A stretch of 64,000 bases of DNA from Pseudomonas fluorescens (GTDB lineage: Bacteria; Pseudomonadota; Gammaproteobacteria; Pseudomonadales; Pseudomonadaceae). Of the stretch, positions 54,313 through 61,850 are shown in pieces. Every line of letters starts with the position of its first letter. Positions within the stretch are counted from its first letter, which is position 1. The stretch lies in contig NZ_LT907842.1 in the NCBI RefSeq assembly GCF_900215245.1, positions 5,270,001 through 5,334,000 of the forward strand. The letters are read 5' to 3'. Made by a program: the position numbers and the translations under genes. The notes under the pieces were generated by a model. The model had not been told where the DNA came from and did no database searches. It worked only from the letters and a program-made list of their open reading frames with translations.

Positions 54313-57300
54313 GTGAAAAAACGCAAGTCAGGGTTAATTACCGCCACTCACACCGGCCCGGGCTACCCGCTCAAGGCCTTGAGCTGCGTGCCATACGGCG
54401 CGTTGCTGTGCTGCCTGGCAAGCCTGGGGACCGCCCAGGCCGCACCCTATGTGGAAACGGGTAAGTTGGGCGACGCCGCGAGCTGGCGCAGCAATGAGTT
54501 CAAGGCCGACTGGGGGCTGGGCGCCATCCATTCAGACACCGCGTATGCCGCCGGCTACACCGGCAAGGGCGTCAAGCTGGGGATCTTCGACCAGCCGGTG
54601 TACGCCCAGCACCCGGAATTCGCCAGCCCCGGCAAAGTGGTGACGATTGTCACCGAAGGCATCCGCCAATACACCGACCCGTATATTCCGGTGAAGGCGG
54701 GCGATGCGTTCCGTTATGACGGCACGCCGTCCCAGGACTCCAACGGCAAGCTGGGTAACCACGGCACCCACGTCGGCGGCATTGCCGCCGGTAACCGTGA
54801 CGGCGGGCCAATGCATGGCGTGGCGTTCAATGCGCAAATTCTCAGCGCCGAAAACGGCGACCCGGGGCCGGAAGACGGGATCATCCTCGGCAACGACGGC
54901 GCGGTGTACAAGGCCGGCTGGGATGGCCTGGTCGCCAGCGGCGCACGGATCATCAACAACAGCTGGGGCATCGGCATTGGCGATCAATACGCCAAGGGCG
55001 GCCGCGATCCGGCGTTCCCGAATTTCACGGTCAATGAAGCGCAGGCGCAGTTCAATAACATCCGGCCGATCCTCGGCACGCTGGCCGGTGGTGCTTATCA
55101 AGGCGCCATCGATGCGGCCCGCAGCGGCGTGCTGACTATCTTTGCCGCCGGTAACGACTACAACCGCAACAACCCGGATGCAATGTCGGGCCTGGCGTAC
55201 TTTGTGCCGGAGATTGCCCCGAACTGGCTGTCGGTCGCGGCCTTGCAACAAAACCCGGATACCACCAGCCCCAACCCGTACGTGATCAGCACCTTCTCGT
55301 CGCGCTGCGGGTATGCGGCGAGTTTCTGTGTGTCGGCGCCGGGCACGAAGATTTTCAGTTCGATCATCAACGGCACCACCCTTGCCAACCTCACCACCGA
55401 CTGGGCCAACAAAAACGGCACCTCCATGGCCGCGCCCCATGTGGCGGGCGCTGCGGCGGTGCTGATGGAGCGCTTCCCGTACATGAGCGGCGAGCAGATC
55501 TCCACCGTGCTCAAAACCACCGCCACCGACCTCGGCGCGCCGGGCATCGACGCGCTGTACGGCTGGGGCATGATCAACCTGGGCAAGGCGGTTAACGGGC
55601 CAGCGATGTTTATTACCGCCGAAGATATCCCGGCTGAGTTCCGTATCGACGGGGCGTATGGCAGCGGGCAGTTTGTCGCGGATTTGCCAGGGATCGGCGC
55701 CGTGGTGGATGCCGGCAAACCGACCCAACGCCTGTGCACGGACGTGCATTGCGGGTTGGACGTGTGGAGCAACAATATTTCAGGCCATGGCGGCCTGACC
55801 AAGCAGGGCATCGGCACCCTGGTGCTGACCGGCGCTAACACCTACAGCGGCCCGACCCTGGTCAATCAAGGCGTGCTGGCGATCAACGGCTCGGTCACCT
55901 CCGACGTGACCGTCGGCCAGCGCGGTGTGCTCGGCGGCTCCGGGCGCATTGGCTCGCTGAGCGCGAAAAGCGGCGGCACCGTGGCACCGGGCAATTCCAT
56001 TGGCACGCTGAATGTGGCCGGGAATGTCACCTTTGACCCAGGGTCGACCTACGCGGTGGAGTTGTCGCCGACCAGCAGCGACCGGATCGTCGCCGGGGGG
56101 ACCGCCACGCTCAATGGCGGCACCGTGACCCTGGCCCTGGAAAACAGCCCGACGCTGCTGACCAATGCGCAGGCTGGCAGCCTGATCGGTCGCCAGTACA
56201 ACATCCTGCAAGCCGCCGGTGGCGTCACCGGCAGTTTCGGTGCAGTAGTGCCGAACTACCTGTTTGTCGGTGGCACCTTGAACTACGCCGCCACTGGCGT
56301 GCAACTCGACGTGGCGCGCACCAACAGCTTCGCCAGTGTGGCTGTGACGCCCAACCAGCGTGCTGTGGCGGCCGCAGCTGACCAATTGGGCGCGGGCAAT
56401 GCGGTGTATGAAAGCCTGTTGCTGGCGCCGACTGCAGCCTCGGCGCAAGGTGCGTTCCAACAGCTCTCCGGCGAAATCTACCCGGCGCTGCAAAGTGCGT
56501 TGATCAATGACAGCCGGTACGTGCGTGAAGCCGTGGGCGAGCGCCTGCGCCATGGCGAGATGGGCGCCAGCAGCCAGACCCTCGATAGCCGTGGCAACGT
56601 GTGGGTCAAGGCGTTGGGCGCGTGGGGCAAGACTGACAGCCGCAGCGACACGGCAGGCTACACCACGTCACTGGGCGGCATGCTTGCCGGTGTGGATGGC
56701 GCGCTGGATGAAGCGACCCGCATCGGCCTGGTCGCCGGCTACAGTGACACTTCGTTGAACATGGGCAACGACACCCATTCACGGGCGTCGGTCGACAGCT
56801 ACCACTTCGGCGCATACGCCGGGCATGAAATCGGTGCCTGGCGTCTGAGCGGTGGTGCGACCTACAGCTGGCATCGCGCCGACGTGAAGCGCGACCTGCA
56901 ATACGGCGCCGTCGCCGGCAAGCAAACCGTCAAAGTGGACGCGAGCAGCACCCAGGTGTTCGGCGAGGCGGCGTACCGCGTCAACCTGCAACCGTTGGCC
57001 CTGGAGCCGTTCGCCAACCTGGCTTACGTGCACCTGGACACCGACGGTTTCACCGAGAAGGGTGATGCCGCTGCGCTGAAAGGTCGCGACGACAGCCGCG
57101 ATGGGGTGTTGAGCACCTTGGGCATGCGTGCGTTGAAGACCTTCAACGTCAATGACCACCAGCAACTCGAGGTGTCCGGCACGCTGGGCTGGCAGCACAA
57201 CCTGAGCAGCACCGATTCCGAACAGCACCTGGCGTTTGCTTCGGGCGGTCCGGCGTTTGCGGTGGAAAGTGCACCGATGGTGCGTGATGCGGCATTGGTG

Positions 57301-57420
57301 GGCGCGCGGGTCAGCCTGGCGTTGAGCAAGGACGCGCGGGTGAACTTTGATTACAACGGCCTGCTGGCCAGCAAGGAAAAAGTCCACGGGGTGGGGTTGA
57401 GCCTCGACTGGGCGTTCTAA
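54313..57420 (+). CDS. pspB: Subtilase autotransporter PspB
   Basis: A 1035-residue autotransporter protease starting at GTG 54313 with GGAAGG six bases upstream; the open frame from 54271 lacks a site. The signal peptide is long (basic VKKRK start, hydrophobic LLCCLASLGTAQA). The triad is Asp93 (LGIFDQP), His150 (GNHGTHVGG) and Ser371 (NGTSMAAPHVAG). The GGTVAPGNSIG linker and C-terminal barrel, ending in WAF, closely repeat those of pspA. Its catalytic half is more diverged, so the two proteases may cut different targets. Confidence 0.92.
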   Translation: MKKRKSGLITATHTGPGYPLKALSCVPYGALLCCLASLGTAQAAPYVETGKLGDAASWRSNEFKADWGLGAIHSDTAYAAGYTGKGVKLGIFDQPVYAQHPEFASPGKVVTIVTEGIRQYTDPYIPVKAGDAFRYDGTPSQDSNGKLGNHGTHVGGIAAGNRDGGPMHGVAFNAQILSAENGDPGPEDGIILGNDGAVYKAGWDGLVASGARIINNSWGIGIGDQYAKGGRDPAFPNFTVNEAQAQFNNIRPILGTLAGGAYQGAIDAARSGVLTIFAAGNDYNRNNPDAMSGLAYFVPEIAPNWLSVAALQQNPDTTSPNPYVISTFSSRCGYAASFCVSAPGTKIFSSIINGTTLANLTTDWANKNGTSMAAPHVAGAAAVLMERFPYMSGEQISTVLKTTATDLGAPGIDALYGWGMINLGKAVNGPAMFITAEDIPAEFRIDGAYGSGQFVADLPGIGAVVDAGKPTQRLCTDVHCGLDVWSNNISGHGGLTKQGIGTLVLTGANTYSGPTLVNQGVLAINGSVTSDVTVGQRGVLGGSGRIGSLSAKSGGTVAPGNSIGTLNVAGNVTFDPGSTYAVELSPTSSDRIVAGGTATLNGGTVTLALENSPTLLTNAQAGSLIGRQYNILQAAGGVTGSFGAVVPNYLFVGGTLNYAATGVQLDVARTNSFASVAVTPNQRAVAAAADQLGAGNAVYESLLLAPTAASAQGAFQQLSGEIYPALQSALINDSRYVREAVGERLRHGEMGASSQTLDSRGNVWVKALGAWGKTDSRSDTAGYTTSLGGMLAGVDGALDEATRIGLVAGYSDTSLNMGNDTHSRASVDSYHFGAYAGHEIGAWRLSGGATYSWHRADVKRDLQYGAVAGKQTVKVDASSTQVFGEAAYRVNLQPLALEPFANLAYVHLDTDGFTEKGDAAALKGRDDSRDGVLSTLGMRALKTFNVNDHQQLEVSGTLGWQHNLSSTDSEQHLAFASGGPAFAVESAPMVRDAALVGARVSLALSKDARVNFDYNGLLASKEKVHGVGLSLDWAF

Positions 57421-57456
57421 ACAAGCACGACCTGCTTAATGTGGAACCGGACTTTA

Positions 57457-57546
57457 TGTGGGAGCGGGCTTGCTCGCGAAAGCGGTGTGTCAGTTAACGG
57501 CCTCATTGGCTGGTACAGCGTATTCGCGAGCAAGCCCGCTCCCACA
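57457..57546. repeat. Complete REPIN between pspB and tliA
   Basis: Two perfectly complementary 24-bp arms (57457-57480 and 57523-57546) enclose 42 bases. Each arm has TGTGGGAGCGGGCTTGC then TCGCGAA. This is the standard P. fluorescens REP doublet spread by RAYT transposases. No RAYT gene is in the window. Confidence 0.85.
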
Positions 57547-57600
57547 TTTGGATCACCGGGAATCAGGTAGATTTGCGTCAGTCTGGAGGCCATCATCGCA

Positions 57601-57618
57601 GGCAAGCCAGTTCCCACA
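57601..57618. repeat. Solo degenerate REP arm
   Basis: GGCAAGCCAGTTCCCACA is one diverged arm of the same REP family, 55 bp after the complete REPIN and 72 bp before tliA. No matching left arm is seen. Confidence 0.5.
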
Positions 57619-57690
57619 TAAAGCCTGTCCCCTCAGGGGCAACGGGTGTTTTCGCTTTCTCTACAAATCCAACAACAGAGAGGCACTACC

Positions 57691-59121
57691 ATGGGTATCT
57701 TTGACTATAAAAACCTCGGCACCGAGGGTTCCAAAGCGCTGTTTGCCGACGCCATGGCGATCACGTTGTACTCCTACCACAACCTGGATAACGGCTTTGC
57801 CGTGGGTTACCAGCACAATGGCTTGGGGCTTGGTTTGCCGGCCACGCTGGTGGGTGCACTGCTCGGCAGCACGAATTCACAGGGTGTCATTCCGGGCATT
57901 CCCTGGAACCCGGATTCGGAAAAAGCCGCGCTGGAGGCGGTGCAAAACGCCGGTTGGACGCCCATCAGTGCAAGCACCCTCGGCTACGGCGGCAAAGTCG
58001 ACGCGCGCGGCACGTACTTTGGCGAAAAAGCCGGTTACACCACCGCTCAGGTCGAGGTGCTGGGCAAGTACGATGACGCCGGCAAATTGCTGGAAATCGG
58101 CATCGGTTTTCGCGGCACGTCGGGGCCGCGGGAAACCTTGATCAGCGACTCCATCGGCGACCTGGTCAGCGATCTGCTTGCGGCCCTGGGCCCCAAGGAT
58201 TACGCAAAGAACTACGCCGGCGAAGCGTTCGGCGGGCTGCTCAAAAACGTCGCCGATTACGCCGCTGCCCATGGCCTTACCGGCAAGGACGTGGTGGTCA
58301 GCGGCCACAGCCTGGGCGGCCTGGCGGTCAACAGCATGGCGGATTTAAGCACCAACAAATGGTCGGGCTTCTACACGGACGCCAACTACGTGGCCTATGC
58401 ATCGCCGACCCAAAGCGCCGGCGACAAGGTGCTCAACATCGGCTATGAAAACGACCCGGTGTTTCGCGCGCTGGACGGCTCATCCTTCAATCTGTCGTCC
58501 CTGGGCGTGCACGACAAGCCCCACGAGTCGACCACCGATAACATCGTCAGCTTCAACGACCACTACGCCTCGACCCTGTGGAATGTGCTGCCGTTCTCCA
58601 TCGTCAACCTGCCGACCTGGGTCTCGCACCTGCCGACCGCATACGGCGACGGCATGACGCGCATCCTCGACTCCGGGTTCTATGACCAGATGACCCGTGA
58701 CTCCACGGTAATCGTCGCCAACCTGTCCGACCCGGCGCGGGCCACTACGTGGGTGCAGGACCTCAACCGCAATGCCGAACCGCACAAGGGCAATACCTTC
58801 ATTATTGGCAGCGATGGCAACGACCTGATCCAGGGTGGCAAGGGCGCGGACTTTATCGAAGGCGGCAAAGGCAATGACACGATCCGCGACAACAGTGGGC
58901 ATAACACCTTCCTGTTCAGTGGCCAGTTCGGCAACGATCGCGTGATTGGCTACCAGACCACCGACAAGCTGGTGTTCCAGGACGTGCAGGGGAGCACCGA
59001 CCTGCGTGACCATGCCAAAGTGGTCGGCGCGGACACGGTGCTCACGTTTGGCGCCGACTCGGTGACCCTGGTTGGCGTCGGCCATGGCGGCCTGTGGGCG
59101 GACGGCGTCAGCATCGGCTGA
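57691..59121 (+). CDS. tliA: RTX lipase TliA (family I.3, thermostable)
   Basis: A 476-residue secreted triacylglycerol lipase. The triad is Ser207 (VVSGHSLGG), Asp255 (ENDPVF) and His313 (WVSHLPT), exactly the positions known for P. fluorescens/MIS38-type lipases. RTX calcium repeats lie at about 373-398 (GSDGNDLIQ, GGKGADFIE, GGKGNDTIR). There is no signal peptide; export is by a C-terminal type I signal, presumably through AprDEF. ATG 57691 follows AGAGAGG; the open frame from 57646 is rejected. Some related enzymes also hydrolyse polyurethane. Confidence 0.95.
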   Translation: MGIFDYKNLGTEGSKALFADAMAITLYSYHNLDNGFAVGYQHNGLGLGLPATLVGALLGSTNSQGVIPGIPWNPDSEKAALEAVQNAGWTPISASTLGYGGKVDARGTYFGEKAGYTTAQVEVLGKYDDAGKLLEIGIGFRGTSGPRETLISDSIGDLVSDLLAALGPKDYAKNYAGEAFGGLLKNVADYAAAHGLTGKDVVVSGHSLGGLAVNSMADLSTNKWSGFYTDANYVAYASPTQSAGDKVLNIGYENDPVFRALDGSSFNLSSLGVHDKPHESTTDNIVSFNDHYASTLWNVLPFSIVNLPTWVSHLPTAYGDGMTRILDSGFYDQMTRDSTVIVANLSDPARATTWVQDLNRNAEPHKGNTFIIGSDGNDLIQGGKGADFIEGGKGNDTIRDNSGHNTFLFSGQFGNDRVIGYQTTDKLVFQDVQGSTDLRDHAKVVGADTVLTFGADSVTLVGVGHGGLWADGVSIG

Positions 59122-59394
59122 TCACCGCCAAGGGTGCCCCCGCCAGCCGCCGCCCCAATACGGCCGGTGGGGGTTGCCATAGCCGTAACCGTAGACATGA
59201 TGCGGATAGTAATAGGGCCGTGGGCCATAACCCCAATGGCCGTAATAGACCGGTGGAGGCGGGGCTTGCACCACGATCACCCTGGGTGGCTGACGAATGA
59301 TGAGGGTGTCGGCAAACGCCGGCGCACTGGCCAGGGCCACCAGCGTCAACGGAATCAGTAAAAGAGCGCGTACCGTGCGGGACATGACTGCCAT
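59122..59394 (-). CDS. Small exported Gly/Tyr/Pro-rich protein
   Basis: About 90 residues. A signal peptide (MAVMSRTVRALLLIPLTLVA to ASAPAFA) ends at AFA-D. The mature part starts TLIIRQPPRVIVVQAPPPPV and continues as a low-complexity region of Gly, Tyr, His, Pro and Trp (YYGHWGYGPRPYYYPHHVYG). GGAG lies about 10 bases before ATG 59394; an in-frame ATG 3 codons later is possible. It ends base-to-base with the convergent tliA. The make-up resembles small YXWGY-type periplasmic proteins of pseudomonads. Function unknown. Confidence 0.75.
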   Translation of the reverse strand: MAVMSRTVRALLLIPLTLVALASAPAFADTLIIRQPPRVIVVQAPPPPVYYGHWGYGPRPYYYPHHVYGYGYGNPHRPYWGGGWRGHPWR

Positions 59395-59583
59395 GGTCGT
59401 CGTTCTCCGTGCTACCGCCCGCGAAAATGAAGGCGGCTTATCGGTTAAACGCCGGCAGGGCGAAAATCCTTCGGTAAATAAATCTTCATGGATCAACGGC
59501 GCAGCACTGCGACGGATTGGGCCGGGCTCACGCGTTTAATCACTGCCTGCGAGAAGGTTCGCGCGTTATGTGAGGAGCTGAGC

Positions 59584-59736
59584 ATGTCCCGATTTCGACT
59601 GATGCTGTGCGCGCTGGTAGTGCTGGGGCTTGGCGGGTGCGCGGTGTACCCGGCGTATCCGGGCCCATGCTGCTACCGCCCGTACTACCACTCGTACTAT
59701 TACCATCCCTACTACCACCCGTACTACCGGTATTGA
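59584..59736 (+). CDS. Tiny Tyr-rich lipoprotein
   Basis: A 50-residue protein. The lipobox LGGC gives an acylated Cys19. The mature 32 residues contain 13 Tyr and 3 His in an H-P-Y-Y pattern (PYYHSYYYHPYYHPYYRY) plus Cys29-Cys30. GAGGAG lies about 8 bases before ATG 59584. It points away from the Gly/Tyr-rich protein gene at 59394, with 189 bp between. An intrinsic terminator follows 17 bp after the stop, which supports a real gene. Function unknown; a metal- or redox-active surface peptide is possible. Confidence 0.7.
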   Translation: MSRFRLMLCALVVLGLGGCAVYPAYPGPCCYRPYYHSYYYHPYYHPYYRY

Positions 59737-59753
59737 TCGGTAGCGGCCCAAAC

Positions 59754-59781
59754 AAAAAGCCCCGCATTGGCGGGGCTTTTT
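59754..59781. terminator. Bidirectional Rho-independent terminator
   Basis: AAAAA GCCCCGC (59754-59765), loop ATTG, GCGGGGC and TTTTT (59770-59781). A 7-bp GC stem with A-run before and T-run after can end both the lipoprotein gene on the plus strand and the YgdI-like gene on the minus strand. Confidence 0.9.
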
Positions 59782-59794
59782 GGTGTGCGGGCGC

Positions 59795-60013
59795 TTACTT
59801 TTCGTTGCGCACTGTCGCGACATCATCCGCCTTGACGCGGATGTGCTTGCCGGCGATATCGGTGAATTCATAGAAACCGTCGGCCGTTTTGGTCTTGGGG
59901 GTGTCCTTGGTCAAATACTGTGTGCCGTTTTGCAGTGTCACGACGGTTTGCGTGGAGCAACCCGCCAACAGCAGAAAAGTGAGTGCAACCAGTGGAAGAC
60001 CCAAATTCTTCAT
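59795..60013 (-). CDS. YgdI/YgdR family lipoprotein
   Basis: A 72-residue lipoprotein. Signal MKNLGLPLVALTFLLLAGCS has the lipobox LAGC; the mature part VVTLQNGTQYLTKDTPKTKT followed by GFYEFTDIAGKHIRVKADDV is the SH3-like YgdI/YgdR domain. AAGGG is 8 bases before ATG 60013; another ATG two codons upstream would be too close to it. Function is unknown in the family. It shares a terminator with the tiny lipoprotein gene. Confidence 0.85.
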   Translation of the reverse strand: MKNLGLPLVALTFLLLAGCSTQTVVTLQNGTQYLTKDTPKTKTADGFYEFTDIAGKHIRVKADDVATVRNEK

Positions 60014-60206
60014 GTTCATAACCCTTACCTTTAACCCTGAAAAGTCCCGCGCCATGGGCTGCGGGCCGCAAATGTTACGCCATCAACTGTCCTATCTGAT
60101 CATTTTTATACAAAAAGTTGCGTGCGCCATTTATCTATTACCGATTGCAACAGCTCGCCGCTGGCGGCACTCTGTATGCATAACCAGTATTTGATCAGCG
60201 CGCGAC

Positions 60207-61850
60207 ATGGCCAATCCCCTCGACGATCCCTTGTATTACCTGCATAACTTCCGCCAAGTCCTGCATTGGCTGGGGCAACGCTATGCCGATTTACTCGATC
60301 CGGAAGAACAGCATTTCATTCAGCAATTTGACAGGTTGCCGCAAGCGTCCCAAGCCTTGTTGGTGCGCATGGTGATGCGCAAGGGCGTGCACTTTCGGGC
60401 GAGCAAACTCAATTATCTGGAGATTGGCTGCACCCGCACGGCCGTGCTGGCACTGGTGGAACAGGGTTGGGTTGAGGATCAAGGGCTGCTGTGCGTGGAA
60501 GAGCTGTTTGCACTGCTGCAAAAAGGCGAAATCCTTGCGGCCTTCAAACCGTGGATTGCGCAGCCCAAGGGCAGGAAGGCCGATTGGCTGGCGTTACTGG
60601 CGGAACAGTTCAGCGAACAGCGCCGGTTTGCCCAGTGGTGCCCGCAGCTGAGCGATGCGCTCTACAGCCTGACCATCATGGATTTGTGCGATCGCCTGCG
60701 GCTGATGTTCTTCGGCAATCTGTATCAGGACTGGTCGGAGTTCGTGCTGGCCGACCTGGGCATCTACACCTACGAAAAAGTCCAGTTCTGCGCCGAGTCG
60801 CGTGGCCTGCGCAGCCGTGACGATGTGGTCGGTTTTCTGTTCCTGCACCAATGCCAGCAGGCTTTTGAAGCGGGGGAGGCGCTGCACGAGGTGCTGCCAC
60901 GGATCGCTACGCTTGTCACCGACAACCCCTGGCTGGAAAAACGTCGCGCCAAGCTGTTGTTCCAGGTCGGCCAGTATTGCGAGCGCAGCGCCGAATTGGC
61001 GCTGGCGGCGCAGATCTACCGTGATTGCGCCTACCCTGGCGCGCGCGCACGGCTGATTCGCGTGCTGGAGCGTCAGGCGCACTACGCGCAAGCCATGGCC
61101 CTGGCGTGCGCCGCGCAACAGGCGCCGGAAAGTGCCGCTGAACAACAACACCTGCTGCGCGTGCTGCCACGCCTGCGCCGCAAACTCGGCGAACCGGCGT
61201 TGCCCAAGACCACGCCGCGCGAGGTCACCCGCCTGGACCTGGCACTGGCCCAGCAGCCACTGATGTCGGTGGAGTATTGTGTCCAGGCGCATCTCAGCGA
61301 GCCCGATGGGCCGGTGCATTATGTCGAAAATGGCCTGATCAATTCGTTGTTCGGGCTGTTGTGCTGGGAGGCGATTTTCGCGCCGTTGCCAGGTGCGTTC
61401 TTCCACCCGTTCCAGCGTGGGCCGGTGGACCTGCACAGTGACGACTTTCACCAGCGCCGCAGCGCGTTGTTCGCCGCCTGTTTCGAGCAACTGGAGGACG
61501 AGCGCTATAAGGCCACCATCCGCCAGCGCTACGCAGACAAGTGGGGTATCCAGTCACCGTTCGTGTTCTGGAACCTGCTCAGCGCAGAACTGCTCGAACA
61601 AGCACTGGCGTGTTTGCCGGCCGAACACCTGCGCTATTGGTTTGAACGGCTGCTGCTGGACATCCGCGCCAACCGCACGGGCATGCCGGATCTGATCCAG
61701 TTCTGGCCGGCGCAAAAGACCTACCGCATGATCGAGGTCAAAGGCCCCGGCGATCGTCTGCAAGACAACCAACTGCGCTGGCTGGAATTCTGTGGTGAGT
61801 ACCAGATGCCGGTGACCGTCTGCTATGTCCGCTGGGCTGAACCGGCTTGA
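60207..61850 (+). CDS. FAN1-type structure-specific nuclease (VRR-NUC domain)
   Basis: A 547-residue homologue of the interstrand-crosslink repair nuclease FAN1. The N-terminal and central parts are helical (TPR-like, with FLHQCQQAFEAGEALHEVLP). The C-terminal VRR-NUC domain carries the PD-(D/E)xK set Asp495 (GMPDLIQF), Glu510 and Lys512 (MIEVKGPGD). The start is MANPLDDPLYYL. Its TGA overlaps the TTG start of the helicase gene, so the two are translationally coupled and probably work in one repair pathway. Confidence 0.9.
   Translation: MANPLDDPLYYLHNFRQVLHWLGQRYADLLDPEEQHFIQQFDRLPQASQALLVRMVMRKGVHFRASKLNYLEIGCTRTAVLALVEQGWVEDQGLLCVEELFALLQKGEILAAFKPWIAQPKGRKADWLALLAEQFSEQRRFAQWCPQLSDALYSLTIMDLCDRLRLMFFGNLYQDWSEFVLADLGIYTYEKVQFCAESRGLRSRDDVVGFLFLHQCQQAFEAGEALHEVLPRIATLVTDNPWLEKRRAKLLFQVGQYCERSAELALAAQIYRDCAYPGARARLIRVLERQAHYAQAMALACAAQQAPESAAEQQHLLRVLPRLRRKLGEPALPKTTPREVTRLDLALAQQPLMSVEYCVQAHLSEPDGPVHYVENGLINSLFGLLCWEAIFAPLPGAFFHPFQRGPVDLHSDDFHQRRSALFAACFEQLEDERYKATIRQRYADKWGIQSPFVFWNLLSAELLEQALACLPAEHLRYWFERLLLDIRANRTGMPDLIQFWPAQKTYRMIEVKGPGDRLQDNQLRWLEFCGEYQMPVTVCYVRWAEPA

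Noticed and set aside
33149..57618. Regularly spaced repeats as a CRISPR array
   Set aside because: The repeats are isolated REP elements at different loci, without unit spacing or cas genes.
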